A stretch of DNA of 62,125 bases from SIG440 sp045648175 (GTDB lineage: Bacteria > Bacillota > Clostridia > Monoglobales > Monoglobaceae): assembly GCA_045648175.1 (NCBI GenBank), contig JAZRNN010000085.1, forward strand, positions 1 through 62,125, written 5' to 3'. Position 1 is the stretch's first letter. Each line of letters starts with the position of its first letter. The translations under genes were made by a program, and so were the position numbers. The notes below the pieces were generated by a model that was given only the letters and a program-made list of their open reading frames with translations, was not told where the DNA came from and made no database searches. Shown here in pieces: positions 1-7,656 of this stretch.

Positions 1-14
1 CATCCGCACCAAAC

Positions 15-59
15 AAAAAAAGCTGAACCTTTTAAATTGATAAAAGGTTCAGCTTTTTT
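15..59 (-). terminator. Rho-independent terminator
   Basis: An 18-base AT-flanked stem (arms about 15-33 and 42-59) with A-runs on one side and T-runs on the other lies just past the protease stop codon. It can end the minus-strand protease transcript and, by symmetry, any plus-strand transcript entering from the left. Confidence 0.85.
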
Positions 60-69
60 CTTTAATAAT

Positions 70-1509
70 CTATAATTCACTTATAGGAATATCCCCTGTA
101 GGAACAACGCCGGTAGGAAGATCTCCTACAGGAAAATCATATTTCTCCTTAGCCACCGCCAAAGGCATAAACTTGCCATCATCGGATAACACCATATATT
201 TTATAGTTCCGTATTTTCGGGGAATTGGGAAATTATATGCTTTGTACGCTGTAAACTCTGCCTGTATGGGAATACATCCGGACATCCTTCCGCTTTCGTC
301 ATAACAAACACATATAACCAACGTTTCCTGAATTTCTGCCGTATTGTTGTAAATGGTAGCAATTACATTCTCACTATTCTGTCTAATTGGCGAAATATGC
401 ATATTCTGTCCCTCAATAAGTTTTTTAATTGCCGCCTCACAATCAATCAACCCATAACCATATTCCACATCCCAACCTTCAACTTCATCTGCCTTGGTTT
501 CAACCGCTGTGTCTGCAAGAAGCTGTGCAAATTCTGCCTGAGTTATATCAGGATTTATACTCCTTGCAATCGCTGCTAGACCCGAAACATGAGGTGCTGA
601 AAAAGAAGTTCCATCAATCACGTAAACATATTCTGTGCTTATTTCCCCATCAGAGATGTACGGTCCCCAGACCTTTTCTCCGGGTGCAACTACGTGCACA
701 CTGCTGTTGTAGTTTGAAAAACTTGACCGCACGCCTTCTTGATTTACCGAGCCTACACCAATTACATTATTAAAAGCTGCAGGGTAATTTATGGTAGAAT
801 CCTTGTTGTTTCCTACCGCCGCAATTAGAATAGCACCCTTGCTGGCAGCATAATCAATTTTACTTTTGAAAAGATTTAAAATAGCATAATCCTGCGGGCT
901 GGCAAACACGCTCTCTGCTATGCCCATACTCATATTAATAACATCGCAGTTATACACATCAACAGCATCAACAATAGCATCCATAACATGTGATATATTT
1001 GCCTTTTTGTCTCTAAAGCATTTAAGCGGCACAATCTCGGCACCCAAGGCCACACCGCAAGGTGATATTGCAGTAATTCCGCTGACTAATGTTCCGTGCA
1101 ATGTATCATCATCGGATGTATCTGTGTTGCCGTCAATATAATTATATCCAGGTATTACATTGGGAGTAATGCCATCAACTATCCCTGAATCAATTATGCC
1201 AATCCTTACACCTGTGCCGGCACAACCAATGTAGTGAGGAAAATCCAGCTTAATACTATCTAAATTCCAGGTAGCTGCAAAAAGCTCCACCTCAAAATCA
1301 GGTCCATAGAATTCCACAACCCCTGCATCAACATAATCCTGCAGTTCATCTGCTGAAACACTGAGATAATCCTTATTATTTGTTTCGCCATCCGCATCGA
1401 AAAGCTGTACCGAATCATTTAATTTTATAATATATCTATCTTCTGCCGCTTTTGCCGTTATACCAAACAGCATTAGTAATAAAAGCATCAAAACCACTTT
1501 TAATTTCAA
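70..1509 (-). CDS. Secreted S8 (subtilisin-like) serine protease
   Basis: This 479-residue protein is a subtilisin-family endopeptidase. The catalytic triad is visible as Asp107 (GIIDSGI), His138 (HGTLVSG) and Ser302 (GTSFSAPHVSG), with oxyanion Asn234. A hydrophobic signal segment near residues 5-20 is followed by a short pro-region that resembles an inhibitory propeptide, so export is expected. About 100 C-terminal residues after the catalytic domain have no recognised fold. I chose the TTG at 1509 because it follows GAGGTGG at a normal distance, whereas the longer frame to 1557 would be translated through its own -35 and -10 boxes. It stands alone between its promoter and a terminator. The substrate is unknown. 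Confidence 0.9.
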   Translation of the reverse strand: MKLKVVLMLLLLMLFGITAKAAEDRYIIKLNDSVQLFDADGETNNKDYLSVSADELQDYVDAGVVEFYGPDFEVELFAATWNLDSIKLDFPHYIGCAGTGVRIGIIDSGIVDGITPNVIPGYNYIDGNTDTSDDDTLHGTLVSGITAISPCGVALGAEIVPLKCFRDKKANISHVMDAIVDAVDVYNCDVINMSMGIAESVFASPQDYAILNLFKSKIDYAASKGAILIAAVGNNKDSTINYPAAFNNVIGVGSVNQEGVRSSFSNYNSSVHVVAPGEKVWGPYISDGEISTEYVYVIDGTSFSAPHVSGLAAIARSINPDITQAEFAQLLADTAVETKADEVEGWDVEYGYGLIDCEAAIKKLIEGQNMHISPIRQNSENVIATIYNNTAEIQETLVICVCYDESGRMSGCIPIQAEFTAYKAYNFPIPRKYGTIKYMVLSDDGKFMPLAVAKEKYDFPVGDLPTGVVPTGDIPISEL

Positions 1510-1528
1510 AAAACCCACCTCATATTTT

Positions 1529-1557
1529 ATTTTAGCAAAGCAATATTTAGTTGTCAA
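1529..1557 (-). promoter_or_regulatory. SigA promoter of the S8 protease
   Basis: The minus strand carries TTGACA at 1557-1552, a 17-base spacer and TAAAAT at 1534-1529, 20 bases upstream of the chosen TTG start. Confidence 0.8.
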
Positions 1558-1579
1558 TACCTGAATATTAAGTTAACAC

Positions 1580-1608
1580 TTGACAAATCCCCAAAAAAAT
1601 GCTATTAT
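1580..1608 (+). promoter_or_regulatory. SigA promoter of the pheST T-box leader
   Basis: TTGACA at 1580-1585, a 17-base spacer and TATTAT at 1603-1608 predict a transcript start near 1615, at the 5' end of the T-box. Confidence 0.85.
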
Positions 1609-1614
1609 TTATTG

Positions 1615-1870
1615 CAATGTAGACTATGAAGATGTGTAAGTAGCATCGGCAAAATTGTACAAGAGATTGGATATCACAGGCTGAGAGTATCCATTGCAAT
1701 CCCGGGTGTGAATTTCAGCATTGGAGTTTCCTGCGAAAGCTATGGTATAAGCAGGGTGTTTAAGCGTTCACACCAAAAACGTATATAAGTGCAGAAATTT
1801 TTCTGAAGTCGGGTGGTACCGCGGGTAAATTATACTCGTCCCAAGTTTTTTGGGGCGAGTTTTTTATTTT
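1615..1870 (+). ncRNA. T-box riboswitch upstream of pheS
   Basis: T-box leaders sense uncharged tRNA and switch a terminator to an antiterminator. The hallmark T-box sequence GGGTGGTACCGCG is at 1811-1823, followed by a terminator stem (1834-1860, arms ACTCGTCCC and GGGGCGAGT) and a T-run. The long 5' part has room for stem I. A TTC triplet near 1715 (GAATTTCAGC) is a plausible phenylalanine specifier, in agreement with the downstream gene, but I did not fold the whole stem. Low Phe-tRNA charging should raise pheST expression. Confidence 0.95.
1834..1870 (+). terminator. T-box-controlled intrinsic terminator
   Basis: An 11-base-pair GC-rich stem with a TTTTT tail lies 40 bases before pheS. 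It overlaps the antiterminator sequence of the T-box. Confidence 0.9.
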
Positions 1871-1910
1871 AGTAATTAATTATTTATTTCATATAGAAAG
1901 GAAAATTCAT

Positions 1911-2963
1911 ATGTCAGAAAAAACAACACAAATGAAGCAGGAATTCCTTGAAAAGCTTGCTGCTGTTGCCGATATGCAAAGCCTTGACGCTTTAAGGGTT
2001 GAATTTCTCGGCAAAAACGGCTTAATTACAGGACTGCTTAAAGAAATGAAAAATCTCTCTGTCGAAGAAAAGAAAACCTTTGGTCAGGAGGTTAATGTTC
2101 TTAAAAGCGAAGCAACAGACGCAATTTCTGCTAAAATCGAAGAAATGAAGGCAGCAGAAATCGAAAAAGAAATCAACTCAATGCCCGACATTGATGTGTC
2201 AAGCCCCGCCAACTTAGACCGTGGCTCATATCATCCCATCACTCTTGTTCAGCGCGAATGTGAGGAAATCTTTCGTTCGATGGGCTTCCACATTGAAGAT
2301 TACAGCGAGATAGTTACCGACTATGAATGTTTTGAAGCACTTAACATTCCCAAGCACCATCCCGCACGTGATATGCAGGATACCTATTATCTTGAAAACG
2401 GCCAGCTTCTTAAATCGCACACATCTGCGGCACAGAACGCAATTTACAAAAAATATAAGGATGCTTTAATCAACGACGGTGTTCCCATTAAGGCAATCTT
2501 CCCCGGTAGATGTTTCCGCAACGAAGCAACAGACGCCAACCACGAAAACACCTTCTTCCAGATGGAAGGCGTTATGGTTGACAAAAACATCCCAATTTCA
2601 AACCTTATCTTCTTTATGAAGACCATGCTTTCAGAAGTTTTCAAAAAGGACGTAAAGGTACGTCTTCGCCCCGGCTTTTTCCCATTTGTGGAGCCCGGTT
2701 TTGAGCTTGATATCAACTGTCTTATCTGCGGTGGTGAGGGTTGCCCCTCCTGCAAGCACAGCGGTTGGCTTGAACTTTGCCCCTGCGGTATGATTCACCC
2801 TGAAGTTCTTAAAGCGGGCGGTATTGACCCCGAAGAATACACAGGCTTTGCCTTTGGTCTTGGTCTTACCCGACTGGTAATGATGAGATACGGTGTTAAA
2901 GATATTCGTGATTTAAACAGCGGCAGCCTTAAAACCCTGTCACAGTTCACAGATGATAAATAA
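1911..2963 (+). CDS. pheS: Phenylalanine-tRNA ligase alpha subunit
   Basis: The 350-residue protein is the catalytic subunit of the cytosolic alpha2-beta2 enzyme that charges tRNA-Phe with phenylalanine. Class II motif 2 (FRNEATDANHENTFFQMEG) and motif 3 (GFAFGLGLTRLVMMRYG) are both present, and an N-terminal coiled-coil arm covers roughly residues 1-90. A Cys-rich insert around residues 264-285 (CLICGGEGCPSC) could bind a metal; such inserts occur in some bacterial PheS. The start has AGAAAGGA upstream. It is followed by pheT after 21 bases and both are controlled by the T-box. Confidence 0.97.
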   Translation: MSEKTTQMKQEFLEKLAAVADMQSLDALRVEFLGKNGLITGLLKEMKNLSVEEKKTFGQEVNVLKSEATDAISAKIEEMKAAEIEKEINSMPDIDVSSPANLDRGSYHPITLVQRECEEIFRSMGFHIEDYSEIVTDYECFEALNIPKHHPARDMQDTYYLENGQLLKSHTSAAQNAIYKKYKDALINDGVPIKAIFPGRCFRNEATDANHENTFFQMEGVMVDKNIPISNLIFFMKTMLSEVFKKDVKVRLRPGFFPFVEPGFELDINCLICGGEGCPSCKHSGWLELCPCGMIHPEVLKAGGIDPEEYTGFAFGLGLTRLVMMRYGVKDIRDLNSGSLKTLSQFTDDK

Positions 2964-2984
2964 TAGGAAAGGAGATATATAATT

Positions 2985-5345
2985 ATGTTTTTATCAATGA
3001 ACTGGATTTCTGACTTTGTTGATTTGTCAGGACTCGATAAAATTAAGCTTATTAATCAATTCTCGCTTTCCACAGCCGAGGTTGAAAACGAAATTTTCTT
3101 TAAAGGCAGCGACATTGAGGGCATTGTTGTTGCAGAAATTAAATCTGTTGAAGACCACCCTGAATCAAAGAAGCTGCATCTTTTAAAGGTTGATGCAGGT
3201 GACGGTGCTTTAACCGACGTTGTTTGCGGTGCTCCCAACGTTAAGGTTGGTATGAAGACCGCCTTTGCAAAGGTTGGTGCAAAAATTGGCGAAATCACCA
3301 TTGCTCCCCGTCCGCTTGCAGGATACCCCTCACATGGTATGTGCTGCAGCGAACGCGAGCTTGGCATCAGCGACAATCACGAAGGAATTATGGAAATCCC
3401 CGCTGAAATTGCAAACGGCACAGACGTAAAAGATGTTTATGCCATTGACGATATTATCTTTGAGGTTGACAACAAGTCACTTACCAACCGTCCTGACCTT
3501 TGGGGTCATTACGGCATTGCCCGTGAATTTGCGGCACTTGCAGGACGCCCTTTAAAGCCACTTGAAACAGTTGACCTTAATCAGTACAACAATCTTCCCA
3601 AAATTGATATGAAGATTGAAGACCCCCTTTGCCAAAGATATTCCTGCTTGCAGATTGAAAATATCACAAAGAATGTCAGCCCTGTAAATATGCGAATCCG
3701 TCTTTTCTATTGCGGAATGAGAGGCATTAACCTTCTTGCTGACCTTACCAACTATCTTATGCTTGAAATGGGTCAGCCAATGCACGCATTTGATTCACGC
3801 AAGGTTGAAAAGCTGAGAATTAAGAGGTTTGACAAACCCTTTACATTTAAAACTCTTGACGGAATTGAACGCAACATCGACGAAAACACTCTTATGATTT
3901 GCAATGACAACACCCCTGTTGCAATTGCAGGTATTATGGGTGGCTTAGATTCTGAAATAGTTGAAGATACAACTACTCTCACATTGGAATCTGCAACCTT
4001 TGACGCAGTTTCAATCCGTAAATCTACAGTACGTCTTGCACACAGAACAGACGCATCAATGCGCTATGAAAAGTGCCTTGACCCTGAAATGACCGTTCCT
4101 GCAATCGCAAGATTTGTAAAGCTTCTTACCGACATCGACAGCGATGTCCGTGTTGTTTCATCACTTACCGATGAATATGCATTCAAGTATGACACAATCA
4201 ACATTGACTTTAACAAATCATTTGTTGACCGTTATGCAGGTATTGATATTTCAACAGATACAATTGTTAAAACACTTACAGCTCTTGGCTTTGGTGTTAA
4301 ACTTGAAGGCAGCGACTTTAAGGTTGAAGTTCCTTCGTGGCGTGCAACCAAGGACGTTACAATGAAGGCAGACATAATCGAAGAAATCACCAGAATTTAT
4401 GGCTATGACAACTTTGATATTCATACCGCAGATGCCCCCCTCTATCCCATCCGTGCCGCTCAGGAAAAAACCGACGAGGACAGAATTAAGGATATCCTTG
4501 TAAAGCGTTTTTCACTTCACGAGGTACACTCATACATCTGGGCTTACCACGATGAATACAAGAGCTTGGGTATTGAAATCGAGCCAAACATTAAGCTTGT
4601 TAATGCAACCAACCCCAACATTGAAACCATTAGAAATTCAATCGTCCCCACACAGCTTTGTCAGGTTAAATCCAACACAGGCTGGGCAGCAGATTTTGGT
4701 GTGTTTGAAATTGGCAGAACAGTTAACGGAGTGACAGCAGACAACCTTTGTGCCGAACGCAAAAAGCTTGCAATCACACTTTTCAGCAAGACAAAGAGCA
4801 TTGATAAGCTTTACCTTGAACTTCGTGATATGCTTGCCGTAATTGCAGACGATATCAAGCACCAAGAGCTGACCTTTGCTGTGGCTGATGCAAGTCATTC
4901 ATACGAGCATCCTAAGAATCTTAACACAATCCTTTGCGACGGCAAGGAAATCGGCAGAATGGGTATTGTACATCCCACCGTTTCAAAGAATATTGACAAA
5001 AAAGCAAACATTGTCTTTGCAGAAATTGATGTGAAGGATTTCTCGGATATTCTGAACGCAAGCATCAAGTATCAGGAGCCTTCACGATTCCCCGAAATGG
5101 AAATTGACGTATCATTTGTATCTGACAAATACGCACCCATCGGCGATGCAATCAAGGCTGCAAACTGTGAACTTATTAGGAATGTATCTGTGGTTGACAC
5201 ATATACCGACGAAAACGGTAAGTCAATTACCGTAAGAATGGTATTCTCACACCCCGAAAGAACTCTTACCAAAGAAGAGGCTATGGAGGTTGTTGATTCA
5301 ATCATTGCAAGTCTTGACGCACAGGGAATTCCTATGAAGAAATAA
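2985..5345 (+). CDS. pheT: Phenylalanine-tRNA ligase beta subunit
   Basis: The 786-residue protein is the beta subunit of PheRS, which holds the editing site for mischarged Tyr-tRNA-Phe and the tRNA anticodon-binding domain. The order seen is an N-terminal EMAP/tRNA-binding domain (about 40-150, VVAEIKSVEDHPESKKLHLLK), the B3/4 editing domain (about 210-380), the B5 domain (about 400-475) and a C-terminal ferredoxin-fold anticodon-binding domain (about 695-786). Length is normal. AAAGGAGAT precedes the ATG. The promoter of the next locus begins only 18 bases after the stop. Confidence 0.97.
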   Translation: MFLSMNWISDFVDLSGLDKIKLINQFSLSTAEVENEIFFKGSDIEGIVVAEIKSVEDHPESKKLHLLKVDAGDGALTDVVCGAPNVKVGMKTAFAKVGAKIGEITIAPRPLAGYPSHGMCCSERELGISDNHEGIMEIPAEIANGTDVKDVYAIDDIIFEVDNKSLTNRPDLWGHYGIAREFAALAGRPLKPLETVDLNQYNNLPKIDMKIEDPLCQRYSCLQIENITKNVSPVNMRIRLFYCGMRGINLLADLTNYLMLEMGQPMHAFDSRKVEKLRIKRFDKPFTFKTLDGIERNIDENTLMICNDNTPVAIAGIMGGLDSEIVEDTTTLTLESATFDAVSIRKSTVRLAHRTDASMRYEKCLDPEMTVPAIARFVKLLTDIDSDVRVVSSLTDEYAFKYDTINIDFNKSFVDRYAGIDISTDTIVKTLTALGFGVKLEGSDFKVEVPSWRATKDVTMKADIIEEITRIYGYDNFDIHTADAPLYPIRAAQEKTDEDRIKDILVKRFSLHEVHSYIWAYHDEYKSLGIEIEPNIKLVNATNPNIETIRNSIVPTQLCQVKSNTGWAADFGVFEIGRTVNGVTADNLCAERKKLAITLFSKTKSIDKLYLELRDMLAVIADDIKHQELTFAVADASHSYEHPKNLNTILCDGKEIGRMGIVHPTVSKNIDKKANIVFAEIDVKDFSDILNASIKYQEPSRFPEMEIDVSFVSDKYAPIGDAIKAANCELIRNVSVVDTYTDENGKSITVRMVFSHPERTLTKEEAMEVVDSIIASLDAQGIPMKK

Positions 5346-5362
5346 GAATTTCATAAAATTGG

Positions 5363-5391
5363 TTGACAAAAACTGATTTTAGAGATATAAT
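5363..5391 (+). promoter_or_regulatory. Consensus promoter of the candidate antisense RNA
   Basis: TTGACA (5363-5368), exactly 17 bases, then TATAAT (5386-5391). This perfect SigA promoter drives no ORF on the plus strand and points into the 3' end of the minus-strand toxin gene. Confidence 0.85.
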
Positions 5392-5397
5392 AACAAT

Positions 5398-5487
5398 AGA
5401 AAAAGGCAAGACCTCAAACGGTTATGCCTTAGAACGAAATCATATCGGAATGACCGAACTTTGGCGAGGGCGGTCATTCTGCTTTTA
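5398..5487 (+). ncRNA. Candidate type I antitoxin antisense RNA
   Basis: A transcript of about 90 bases is bounded by the perfect promoter and a hairpin (GAATGACCG at 5448-5456 with CGGTCATTC at 5471-5479) followed by TGCTTTT. It is complementary to the 3' untranslated part and last codons of the small hydrophobic ORF on the other strand. This tail-to-tail overlap is the arrangement known for TxpA/RatA-type systems. That it is expressed is inferred. Confidence 0.6.
5399..5430 (-). terminator. Terminator of the toxin mRNA
   Basis: On the minus strand AAGGCA pairs with TGCCTT (5430-5403), with inner AACC/GGT pairing, and a TTTTT run follows. Confidence 0.6.
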
Positions 5488-5548
5488 TGGAGAAGATTAT
5501 CAATAAAGTGATAACCTCGAAAATCGCAAATAGCAACTTTTTTACCAT
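5474..5548 (-). CDS. Small hydrophobic holin-like (type I) toxin, start uncertain
   Basis: A 24-residue reading frame encodes MVKKLLFAIFEVITLLIIF and ends SIKAE. The pattern of a Phe/Tyr-Glu followed by Leu/Ile-rich residues resembles the short holin-like toxins (TxpA/BsrG type, often called putative holin-like toxin) that form one membrane helix. The good ribosome-binding site (AAAGGAGGG, 5577-5585) serves ATGs at 5575 and 5569 that lie in a different frame. Loss of one A from the AAAA at about 5564-5567 would join them into a 33-residue toxin. So the gene is either frameshifted and dead, or starts at the internal ATG at 5548. The sequence alone does not decide this. Confidence 0.5.
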   Translation of the reverse strand: MVKKLLFAIFEVITLLIIFSIKAE

Positions 5549-5616
5549 TAGCAATATGCTTACTTTTCATAAGCATCCCTCCTTTCACAGACTCAGCACA
5601 AGTGCTTGTATGTAAA

Positions 5617-5697
5617 GGCGGGCATAACCGCCGGTGTAAACCACCGTTAAGAAATCTTGCCTATATGCATTATACACCAAAATTATACATTTTTTAA
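5617..5697 (-). promoter_or_regulatory. Promoter and structured 5' leader of the toxin mRNA
   Basis: On the minus strand a TATAAT box lies at 5674-5669 with a weak -35 (TTAAAA, 5697-5692). Two adjacent hairpins follow in the leader (GGTGGTTTACACC and GGCGGTTATGCCCGCC) before the Shine-Dalgarno. Such leaders are usual for type I toxin messages. Confidence 0.5.
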
Positions 5698-5753
5698 GAT
5701 ATTTTCATATTGTGCGACATTTTTTGTTGCACTTTTTTATTTGCAAAAATGTA

Positions 5754-5782
5754 TTGTATTTTTTGCAGTTTTGTGATACAAT
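5754..5782 (+). promoter_or_regulatory. Promoter of the structured RNA
   Basis: TTGTAT (5754-5759), 17 bases, TACAAT (5777-5782). The predicted start at about 5789 coincides with the first base of the long closing stem of the RNA. Confidence 0.65.
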
Positions 5783-5788
5783 AATTTT

Positions 5789-5987
5789 GCGAAACAAACA
5801 GAATAATGTAATTAATACTTTTTAGAGGGATAGTGTATCCTTTTTAAGGTTGCCCAAAGTTAGAGAGTTTTGGCAAAAATGCAAACTCCACGGCTTTGGG
5901 TTACTCAAAAAAGTATCTTTATTCCGTTTGTTTCGCAGCAATCGGAGTTTGCGTTTTTCATGCGGCAACTTCGGTTGTCGCATTTTT
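5789..5987 (+). ncRNA. Structured non-coding RNA of 6S-like shape
   Basis: An 18-base closing stem pairs 5789-5806 with 5919-5936 with one wobble. Inside it ATACTTTTT pairs with AAAAAGTAT, CCCAAAG with CTTTGGG, and GAGTTT with AAACTC, giving a rod of about 150 bases interrupted by an open central region on one side. Promoter and start fit exactly. The rod shape and size match 6S RNA, the RNA-polymerase-binding promoter mimic, but I could not match a conserved 6S sequence, so another RNA family remains possible. Confidence 0.55.
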
Positions 5988-5988
5988 T
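5959..5988 (+). terminator. Rho-independent terminator after the structured RNA
   Basis: ATGCGGCAAC and GTTGTCGCAT form a 10-base-pair stem closed by a TTCGG loop and followed by six T's, ending 20 bases before the 57-residue ORF. Confidence 0.85.
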
Positions 5989-6008
5989 AATTATAGGGGA
6001 AGATTACA

Positions 6009-6182
6009 ATGCCAAACTACAAAAAACTTTACTTCAAACTATTTAACGCAGTTACTGATGCCATTGAGGATCTGAAGCAGGCTCAGATTGACGCCGAAGA
6101 TGCCTACTTAGAAGATGATGAAATTGACACGTCAAAAATAGCAAAGTTTAAAGTCCATTCTACTAATAGAGAAGAAAAATAA
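6009..6182 (+). CDS. Small acidic protein of unknown function (57 residues)
   Basis: The frame starts MPNYKKLYFKLFNAVTDAIE and is rich in Glu and Asp in its second half. AGGGGAAG lies six bases before the ATG, and a strong terminator follows the stop, so it is probably translated. The pattern of Tyr-Lys-x-Leu-Tyr-x-Lys-Leu-Phe-Asn followed by an amphipathic helix with alternating acidic residues suggests one or two helices, perhaps a coiled coil. I do not recognise a function. It may be read by transcripts that pass the preceding terminator. Confidence 0.65.
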   Translation: MPNYKKLYFKLFNAVTDAIEDLKQAQIDAEDAYLEDDEIDTSKIAKFKVHSTNREEK

Positions 6183-6185
6183 CCA

Positions 6186-6220
6186 AAAAGGGTTTGCCAC
6201 ATACGGCAAACCCTTTTTGG
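6186..6220. terminator. Bidirectional terminator
   Basis: AAAAAGGGTTTGCC and GGCAAACCCTTTTT form a 14-base-pair stem between two convergent genes, with T-runs on both strands. Confidence 0.9.
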
Positions 6221-6222
6221 TA

Positions 6223-7656
6223 CTATAAGCATTCGTCAATATTTATTATATAATGCGTGATAATTCTTACTGCATCAAAGAACGCTTCCAAATCAATCAT
6301 TTCATCACTCTGGTGAGCACCGCCGTGACCTGCAGGCATTTCCATAAACGGAGTTGTGCGGTCCTTGCGGGAGGTTTTTGTCCCTACCGAGAAGGCATTT
6401 TCAATTTTGCGTGCATATGTGCCGCCGCCAAGACGGATTGCCTTTGTATCAAAGCCCGTAACTGTGTTATAAATCTCAACAAGCTTGTCAGGAATAGGGC
6501 TGTCATCAGCAATAGAAAAGCCCTTCATATTGCTGTCCACAGCAACATCCCAACTCATATCTGAAAAGGCTTTTTCAGCCTTTTTCTCAAATTCCTTGGG
6601 GTCAAGTGTTGAGCCATAACGTGTGTCAAAGCTGAGGTAAATTTTACCGCCGCACATCTTTACCATTCCGTTTACAAAAGTCAGCTTACCAAATCTTATA
6701 TCATCGTGGTCAAGTCCCATTGTTGTACCATAATGACAGCCAAGAATATAATTTATCTGCGTCATAATCTGTCGGTCTGTAGCATTAAGACATTCTGCAC
6801 CGCTAAGCAATTCTGCAATCAACTTTGCCGCATTAACCGAACCATCAGGCTCGCAGGCGTGCTTTGCAAGACCTTTGGCAGCAAGTATTAATGCTCCGTT
6901 TTCTTCTGCAATGGTAAATTCTTCTCTTCCTTTAATTTTTTGTGCAATCTCAGCCTTTAATTCAGCGGATGCCTTGATGGTTGCAGTCGCCTTATCAAGC
7001 ACAACATTAAATGCCGCACCGCCCTTAAAATCAAGGATATCTATTGCATCTGTTTTGCTTTTTGCCCAAAAATGACAGATGCTTTTTTCACCTATACTGC
7101 AGGGGAAATCAGCATCAAGTACCAATGATACCTTTGGCATAGGCTGTTCATTGGCAAAGGCTTCAATATCGGTCATTCCTGTCTCTTCTTCTGACCCGAT
7201 AAAGGCCTGAATACGGCTTTTGATTGGGATATTATATTCCCTGATAATTTCCATTGCACAAAGTGCCGCCATAATTCCCGACTTGTTATCCTCCACGCCT
7301 CTGCCGATAAGGGTTCCTTCAATTACAACAGGCTCAAAGGGTTTTGTGTAAATCCAGTCATCCCCGACAGGAACAACATCGCTGTGCCCGAAAAGACCTA
7401 TTGTATTTTCTCCCTCTCCGTAATTCGCCAGAGCATAACCTGAATTCACATAAACCTCGGCATCAAATCCATGGTCTGCAAAAAGCTCTGCACAGGCATT
7501 GAGTGCATCGGTACAAGCCTTACCAAATGGAGCATCTTCCTCTGCCTTGCCCTTGATTGCAGGAATTTTTGATATTTCAATCCATTGGCGTATTATTTCG
7601 TCACGGTTTTTATCAATCCATTCTTTTATCTGTTTGTCATAGTTTAAATTTATCAT
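6223..7656 (-). CDS. pepV: M20 family dipeptidase (PepV/Sapep type)
   Basis: The 477-residue protein is a metal-dependent exopeptidase that cleaves dipeptides in the cytoplasm. Metal-site motifs are in place: FGHSDVVPVG (His-x-Asp), RGVEDNKSG (bridging Asp) and GSEEETG (catalytic Glu pair). A lid domain fills the middle third, as in PepV, and the length is typical. Its start codon overlaps the last codon of the upstream LTA-synthase-like gene by four bases, so the two are translationally coupled. Confidence 0.9.
   Translation of the reverse strand: MINLNYDKQIKEWIDKNRDEIIRQWIEISKIPAIKGKAEEDAPFGKACTDALNACAELFADHGFDAEVYVNSGYALANYGEGENTIGLFGHSDVVPVGDDWIYTKPFEPVVIEGTLIGRGVEDNKSGIMAALCAMEIIREYNIPIKSRIQAFIGSEEETGMTDIEAFANEQPMPKVSLVLDADFPCSIGEKSICHFWAKSKTDAIDILDFKGGAAFNVVLDKATATIKASAELKAEIAQKIKGREEFTIAEENGALILAAKGLAKHACEPDGSVNAAKLIAELLSGAECLNATDRQIMTQINYILGCHYGTTMGLDHDDIRFGKLTFVNGMVKMCGGKIYLSFDTRYGSTLDPKEFEKKAEKAFSDMSWDVAVDSNMKGFSIADDSPIPDKLVEIYNTVTGFDTKAIRLGGGTYARKIENAFSVGTKTSRKDRTTPFMEMPAGHGGAHQSDEMIDLEAFFDAVRIITHYIINIDECL

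Noticed and set aside
5379..5588. 69-residue ORF over the toxin locus
   Set aside because: It starts at the good Shine-Dalgarno but runs through the conserved antisense and terminator hairpins in a basic, non-membrane frame. It is more likely the wrong phase of the toxin gene.
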